From JALQXV01 sp964540445 (GTDB lineage Bacteria > Patescibacteriota > Saccharimonadia > Saccharimonadales > 2-12-FULL-41-12): a DNA stretch of 5,028 nt. Below are positions 3,454 to 5,028 of this stretch, in pieces. The translations under genes were made by a program, and so were the position numbers. The stretch lies in assembly GCA_964540445.1 (NCBI GenBank), contig CAZIMF010000062.1, positions 1-5,028 on the forward strand. Reading direction: 5' to 3'. The notes beneath the pieces were generated by a model. That model saw only the letters and a program-made list of their open reading frames with translations. It did not search any database and was not told the DNA's origin. Each line of letters opens with the position of its first letter. The first letter of the stretch is position 1.

Positions 3454-4906
3454 TTCTTGCGACTCTTGAGGGCGGCATGGGCAGTGCCAATCTCGTCCCA
3501 AGTGTGTTCGCCGTCGGCTCGTTCTATGGTCTTTTCGTGGCCTTTGCCTAGTAGCAACACCGTGTCACCGGTGTTGGCTCGCTTTATGGCAAACTCTATC
3601 GCCTCAGTGCGGTCATGTACTAAGAACAGGTCATTGTCGCGCACTTTACCGGCAGATTCAGCGCCTACAGCTATTTGATTCATGATTTCGACTCCGTCGA
3701 TATCGCGGTCGTCTTCTTCGGTGATAATCACTTCGTTGGCATATTCACCGGCTAACTTCCCTTGAATCCCCCGTTTGGCTTCGTCGCGGCGGCCAGCTGA
3801 ACCAAAAANNNNNNNNNNNNNNNNNNNNNNNNNNNNNNNNNNNNNNNNNNNNNNNNNNNNNNNNNNNNNNNNNNNNNNNNNNNNNNNNNNNNNNNNNNNN
3901 NNNNNNNNAACTTCCCTTGAATCCCCCGTTTGGCTTCGTCGCGGCGGCCAGCTGAACCAAAAAGTACTATCAACTTGCCCTGCACCACTGGGCGCAGATC
4001 TTTTAGCAATTTTTCGTAGGCGTCTGGGGTGTGCGCAAAATCTACGATTACTTCAAAATCTTGGCCTTCATCGATGGTGGTCATGCGCCCTTCTACGCTT
4101 TCTAACGCGGCGATGCCGTCTTCAATTTGGCGTTTAGTAAGTCCTACCACCCGCCCAACCGCCACGGTGGCTAAGGTGTTATACACGTTGAAACTTCCCG
4201 GTAAATGCGTGGTGATGTGGTATTCGTCATCACCAATTTCGGCCACGTAGTGGCTACCGGCAGCAGTTAATTTAACCTGTTTAGCCAGTAGATCGCCCTT
4301 TTTCTCGCCGTACAGAATAGGATATTTGATATCGCTCGCAAAGTAGTCGGCATTGGGGTCGTCGGCATTGATAATTCCAGTTTGGAAACCCCCCGCATTA
4401 CGATTGGTCCGTTTAAATAACATGCGTTTGGCGTTTCGGTAGTTCTCGAAGGTACCATGAAAATCGAGGTGTTCATGCGTTAGGTTGGTTAGCACTGCCA
4501 GGCTATAGCGCACCCCAAAGGTCCGGTGTTGAGCCAAAGCGTGACTTGTTGTCTCGAGCACCAGCCAATCTACCTTTTGACTACGCATATACTTAAGGCG
4601 TTTCATAAATTCGGGCACCGGTACACTGGTCATGTGTTCAATTTGGGGCTTAATATCATCTCCGACACCATTTGCCACAGTGCTGATTAAACCCGTTTTG
4701 TAACCGGAAGACTGCAGCATTTTATAGATCAAAAAGCTGGTTGTAGTTTTACCATTCGTACCGGTAACCCCTATAACTTTTAAGCCTCTTCCCGGAAAAC
4801 CATAGAGAATGTTGAATAATACGGCCTCCAGCAAGTGCCCAAACGGCTCGATTCGCTTGAACAAACTCTTTGGGATAAACTTCTTGACCAATGTCCTAAT
4901 ACCCAT
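3450..4906 (-). CDS. murE: MurE-type Mur ligase (UDP-MurNAc-tripeptide synthetase), short form, split by a false gap
   Basis: An ATP-dependent cytoplasmic ligase that adds the third amino acid to UDP-MurNAc-dipeptide in peptidoglycan synthesis. After removing the artefactual 155 bases the protein has 433 residues. Visible motifs: P-loop GVTGTNGKTTT (46-56), ETTSHALAQHR (118-128), TNLTHEHLDFHG with the presumed carbamylated Lys160 in YRNAKRMLF, NADDPN, VDFAHTPDAYEKL (288-300), FGSAGRRDEAKRG (316-328) and GKGHE near the C-terminus. The usual N-terminal UDP-binding domain (about 90 residues) is replaced by some 40 residues with a hydrophobic segment (HLLEAVLFNILYGF). This is genuine: an in-frame TAA (4912-4910) lies two codons before ATG 4906. 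The DNPR specificity motif reads EDDR, so the amino acid added cannot be assigned. Short Mur ligases of this kind are, to my knowledge, common in Patescibacteria. Another peptide ligase of the Mur family is possible, but MurE fits best. Confidence 0.9.
3754..3963. repeat. 55-bp direct duplication flanking the N gap (assembly artefact)
   Basis: Bases 3754-3808 and 3909-3963 are identical, each running exactly to the edge of the Ns. A perfect 55-base overlap of two contig ends is what a de Bruijn assembler with k = 55 leaves when a scaffolder joins neighbours without merging them. It is not a biological repeat: it sits inside one conserved murE motif region (FGSAGRRDEAKRG). Confidence 0.9.
3809..3908. 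other. Assembly gap (100 Ns) inside murE
   Basis: Exactly 100 Ns, the usual placeholder for unknown length. Both edges carry the same 55 bases, so no sequence is missing. Deleting 155 bases (for example 3809-3963) joins the two murE parts in frame, because the reading phases of the two fragments agree after that shift. Confidence 0.95.
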
Positions 4907-4913
4907 TGCTTAA

Positions 4914-4921
4914 AGTATACT
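4914..4921. promoter_or_regulatory. Shared palindromic -10 element of the divergent murE and tsaD genes
   Basis: AGTATACT at 4914-4921 is its own reverse complement and supplies TATACT on both strands. It lies 7 bases before ATG 4906 (murE) and 10 bases before GTG 4932 (tsaD). The whole intergenic space is 25 bases and holds no Shine-Dalgarno sequence for either gene, so both mRNAs would be leaderless or nearly so. No strong -35 is seen on either side. Inference from sequence only. Confidence 0.45.
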
Positions 4922-4931
4922 GGTTTTTAGC

Positions 4932-5028
4932 GTGAAAATTTTAGGAATCGAGACGAGTTGTGACGAGACAGCGGCCGCTGTTGTGGAAGACGGCCATGTA
5001 TTGTTGTCTAACGCCGTGCTTTCAAGCA
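4932..5028 (+). CDS. tsaD: TsaD, tRNA threonylcarbamoyladenosine transferase, N-terminal part
   Basis: The first 32 codons of the Kae1/TsaD/Qri7 family, which transfers the threonylcarbamoyl group from threonylcarbamoyl-AMP to A37 of ANN-decoding tRNAs (t6A) together with TsaB and TsaE in bacteria. The sequence MKILGIETSCDETAAAVVED is the family's highly conserved opening, the start of the ASKHA-type nucleotide-binding fold. The GTG at 4932 places the protein start exactly where the family begins. The gene runs off the right edge, so the metal-binding His motif and the rest cannot be checked. It diverges from murE across 25 bases and probably shares its -10 element; no ribosome binding site precedes it. 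Confidence 0.93.
   Translation, partial: MKILGIETSCDETAAAVVEDGHVLLSNAVLSS

Noticed and set aside
3754..3963. A biological tandem duplication or CRISPR-like repeat around the Ns
   Set aside because: Two copies only, inside a conserved coding motif, each ending at the Ns: an unmerged contig overlap.

Overview
The window looks like a scaffold from a small-genome member of the candidate phyla radiation (Patescibacteria), most likely Saccharibacteria-like. This is inferred from family resemblance, not from a marker-gene search. The main clue is a short Mur ligase of 433 residues after repair that lacks the usual N-terminal domain. Supporting clues are a dimethylargininase/amidinotransferase-type enzyme, several small orphan acidic proteins, and promoters so close to start codons that transcripts would be leaderless. 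TGA closes the Mur ligase at the expected place, which argues against the recoded (UGA = Gly) Gracilibacteria and Absconditabacteria.

Right part (about 1870-5028), moderate GC: an amidinotransferase gene runs on the plus strand, interrupted by a 10-N gap. It converges through a bidirectional terminator on an 89-aa orphan gene on the minus strand. Next come a 96-aa orphan gene and murE, also minus. murE diverges from the first 32 codons of tsaD, which leaves the window on the right. The two small genes each have a near-consensus sigma70 promoter. murE and tsaD appear to share one palindromic -10 element.

The murE gene is split by exactly 100 Ns, but the same 55 bases stand on both sides of the Ns. 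Removing 155 bases restores one continuous frame, so the gap is almost certainly an assembly artefact.

Left part (1-1870) is harder to read. It holds a 163-codon minus-strand ORF of doubtful coding status with a 13-bp perfect hairpin inside it. Its promoter has a palindrome filling the spacer. Upstream is a 199-aa orphan gene on the minus strand, divergent from a GC-rich plus-strand gene of up to 125 aa whose codon use is unlike the rest. After that gene come two long hairpins (1704-1756 and 1755-1837) that are not normal terminators.

The recognisable genes cover cell-wall precursor synthesis (murE), tRNA t6A modification (tsaD) and guanidino-compound metabolism. They do not form one pathway. 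The 500-1840 stretch, with divergent promoters, a possible operator, a foreign-looking gene and paired hairpins, is the part most likely to hold something undescribed. No function can be read from the sequence alone.
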